Shown here: piece by piece, positions 62,273-64,000 of the stretch
Position numbering within the stretch: the stretch's first letter is position 1
Layout of the letters: each line of letters opens with the position of its first letter
From: Marinoscillum pacificum
GTDB lineage: Bacteria; Bacteroidota; Bacteroidia; Cytophagales; Cyclobacteriaceae
Direction: 5' to 3'
Assembly: GCF_024714495.1 (NCBI RefSeq)
Contig: NZ_JAMZMJ010000003.1
Span: forward strand, 372,001 to 436,000
DNA length: 64,000 nt
Translations under genes and position numbers: made by a program
The notes under the pieces: generated by a model
Told to the model about the DNA's origin: nothing
What the model saw: the letters and a program-made list of their open reading frames with translations, nothing else
Databases searched by the model: none

Positions 62273-63504
62273 TTTCTAAATTTCTTTACGATATCTGTAA
62301 GCGCTTCCGCGAAACGCTCGATTTCTTCTACGGTGTTGTAAACAGCAAAAGAAGCTCTAACAGTTCCTTCAATGTTGAAATGATCCATCAAAGGTTGTGT
62401 ACAGTGGTGTCCTGTTCTTACAGCGATACCTTTTGCATCCAACCACATACCCAAATCAAATGGGTGTACACCATCTATAAGGAAAGAAATGACACTTGCT
62501 TTGTTTTTAGCTGTACCGATTGGTTGGAAACCATCAATATCAAACAAAAGCTCTTTCCCTTTAGTTAAAAGTGCTTGCTCTTGTTCATGAAGGTATTCAA
62601 AACCTATTTCGTTCATGAACTCAATAGCTGCTTTGAATGCTACTACATCCGCAATGTTCGGTGTGCCCGCTTCAAACTTGTAAGGAATGTCGTTGTAAGT
62701 CGTTCCGTTGAATGTTACTTCACGGATCATTTCTCCACCTCCCTGATACGGATCCATTTTCTCAAGAACCTGACGCTTACCATACAAAACGCCTACACCA
62801 GTTGGGCCATACATCTTATGAGCAGAGAACGCCATCCAGTCGCAATTCAGCTTCTGAACATCCAATTTGTGGTGCGGTGCAGCCTGAGCAGCATCAACTA
62901 ATACTTTCGCTCCAACTTTATGAGCCAACTCGATCATCTCTGGAACAGGATTAATTGTTCCTAATGAGTTAGAAATATAAACTGCAGAGACAATCTTAGT
63001 CTTTTCAGATAGGAGAGAAGCAAATTGATCAATGGAGATTTCTCCATTTTGATCCACTGGAATCACTTTCAACGTAGCTCCAACTTGCTCACAGACCATT
63101 TGCCATGGTACGATGTTGCTGTGGTGCTCCATTCCAGTAATCAACACTTCATCACCCTCTTTTAAGAACTTTCGTCCATAAGCTTGAGCAACCAGGTTGA
63201 TCCCTTCACTCGTACCCTTTGTGAATACGATTTCTTCAACTTCATTAGAGTTGATGAAATGGTGAACGGCTTTTCTAGTAGCTTCAAAACCAGTAGTCGC
63301 ACGCTCGGCCAACGTATGAATTCCTCGATGAATGTTGGCATTGTCTTTCTGGTAGTAGTTTACCAAAGCATCAATGACAACCTGAGGAGTTTGAGAAGTA
63401 GCCGCATTATCAAAATAGATAAGCGGCTTTCCATTAACTTCTTGATTGAGAATCGGAAATTGCTTTCTGATTTCGTTTACTGATATGTCAGTAACTACGC
63501 TCAT
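62269..63504 (-). CDS. sufS: SufS cysteine desulfurase
   Basis: 411 residues, usual length. The PLP lysine is in WMAFSAHKMYGPTGVG (near residue 230) and the catalytic Cys in VRTGHHCTQPLM (near 367), the loop typical of group II desulfurases. It takes sulfur from cysteine for Fe-S cluster building. ATGA overlaps with sufD upstream and sufE downstream give tight coupling. Confidence 0.97.
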   Translation of the reverse strand: MSVVTDISVNEIRKQFPILNQEVNGKPLIYFDNAATSQTPQVVIDALVNYYQKDNANIHRGIHTLAERATTGFEATRKAVHHFINSNEVEEIVFTKGTSEGINLVAQAYGRKFLKEGDEVLITGMEHHSNIVPWQMVCEQVGATLKVIPVDQNGEISIDQFASLLSEKTKIVSAVYISNSLGTINPVPEMIELAHKVGAKVLVDAAQAAPHHKLDVQKLNCDWMAFSAHKMYGPTGVGVLYGKRQVLEKMDPYQGGGEMIREVTFNGTTYNDIPYKFEAGTPNIADVVAFKAAIEFMNEIGFEYLHEQEQALLTKGKELLFDIDGFQPIGTAKNKASVISFLIDGVHPFDLGMWLDAKGIAVRTGHHCTQPLMDHFNIEGTVRASFAVYNTVEEIERFAEALTDIVKKFRK

Positions 63505-64000
63505 TTCAATTTATTTAGAATGATCTCTTCGATCTCTTCTTTCATTAAGTCATTTTGAAGCTCATTCAAGGCTTCATTAGCAAATGCATTCAAGAGCAAA
63601 GCTTTTGCCTGAGGTTTGTTCACACCTCTAGCTTGAAGGTAGAAGATAGCATCTTCATCTAACTGACCAGTAGTACATCCATGTGAACACTGTACATCAT
63701 CCGCCCAAATCTCTAACTGAGGCTTTGTATTAATCGTAGCATCATCAGAAAGGAGAATGTTGTTGTTTGACTGGAATGCATTTGTTTTTTGTGCGTCCGG
63801 TCTCACATAGATTTTGCCGTTGAATACACCTCTTGAGTGATCATCTAAAATTCCTTTGTATAGTTCATTGGAATAGGAGTGAGGCTTCAGGTGATCTACT
63901 GACGTGTTATTGTCAACATGTGACTTGCCACTCAACTGGTACAAGCCATTCATGTGACCTTCACAGTTCTCTGCATCAATGTTGATGTATACATTATTTC
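63501..64000 (-). CDS. sufD: SufD, Fe-S scaffold subunit, C-terminal part
   Basis: The frame is open to the window end, so only about 166 residues are visible. It has the NIDAENCEGHMNGLYQLSG and IWADDVQCSHGCTTGQLDED segments of the SufB/SufD beta-helix end, with the conserved His and Cys. SufD forms the scaffold with SufB and SufC. Its stop overlaps the sufS start by ATGA. Confidence 0.95.
   Translation of the reverse strand, partial: NNVYINIDAENCEGHMNGLYQLSGKSHVDNNTSVDHLKPHSYSNELYKGILDDHSRGVFNGKIYVRPDAQKTNAFQSNNNILLSDDATINTKPQLEIWADDVQCSHGCTTGQLDEDAIFYLQARGVNKPQAKALLLNAFANEALNELQNDLMKEEIEEIILNKLK

Noticed and set aside
1-64000. A new mobile element or defence island
   Set aside because: I saw no integrase, transposase, inverted terminal repeats, target duplications, CRISPR repeats, toxin-antitoxin pair or known defence genes; the DnaQ/DUF294, ABC and PadR genes are ordinary chromosomal families.

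Overview
The window looks like a chromosomal segment of a marine or gliding-type Bacteroidota, most likely order Cytophagales. The evidence is a C-terminal type IX secretion (T9SS) sorting domain on a 2087-residue surface protein, a fused ccoN-ccoO cbb3 oxidase gene, PadR/FtsX-permease cassettes, a TonB-receptor-like barrel protein with a carboxypeptidase-regulatory N-domain, weak Shine-Dalgarno signals, and exported proteins that almost all place glutamine right after the signal-peptide cleavage site. Genus and species cannot be read from the sequence. I saw no tRNA, rRNA, insertion sequence, prophage or CRISPR array, and no clear large pseudogene.

Layout. 1-1.8 kb: end of a GH97 glycosidase and a GntP permease. 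1.8-4.4 kb: a cNMP/CBS/DUF294 nucleotidyltransferase coupled to a DnaQ-like exonuclease (reverse). 4.5-7 kb: AraC regulator, AhpD-like protein, cupredoxin-like protein, NUDIX hydrolase. 7-10.7 kb: the oxidative pentose phosphate genes gnd (reverse) and zwf-pgl (forward). 10.8-20.9 kb: small housekeeping and accessory genes, including a TPR sensor kinase, a DUF2911 protein, a tail-to-tail pair of small paralogues, two methyltransferase/reductase-type enzymes, an MscS channel and an ankyrin lipoprotein/acyltransferase cluster. 21-29.8 kb: a membrane-anchored AraC-TPR regulator followed by the giant T9SS-secreted repeat protein. 29.8-39.7 kb: GNAT/carbamoyltransferase pair, an esterase-fold protein lacking its nucleophile, a chemoreceptor, a GNAT-methyltransferase-DinB operon, and a soluble twin-ABC ATPase.

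40-46.1 kb is the most coherent block: ccoS-ccoNO-ccoQ-ccoP-ccoG-ccoH-tauE/safE, encoding the high-affinity cbb3 oxidase and its maturation factors. ccoS was hidden by its small size. The upstream region has two inverted repeats with FNR-like TGAT-N4-ATCA geometry, and no ccoI copper ATPase is present here. 46-50.2 kb: a propeller protein, a ROK sugar kinase, a structured leader with terminator, and a CHASE-PAS sensor kinase. 50.2-57.5 kb: two PadR + FtsX-type permease cassettes flanking a small barrel protein and an ABM protein. 57.5-60.8 kb: a DUF3995 membrane protein and a TonB-receptor-like protein. 61-64 kb: bacilliredoxin and the tail of a SUF Fe-S operon (sufD-sufS-sufE-DUF59), translationally coupled by ATGA overlaps.

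The most unusual observations are: the attenuator-like RNA ahead of the CHASE kinase; the two FNR-like sites and missing ccoI at the cbb3 locus; the esterase-fold protein with Glu in place of the nucleophilic Ser; the twin-ABC protein whose degenerate motifs predict one dead and one live ATP site; the abutting convergent paralogues; and a general tendency of convergent genes to end within 0-4 nt of each other. No unambiguous new defence or mobile system was found.
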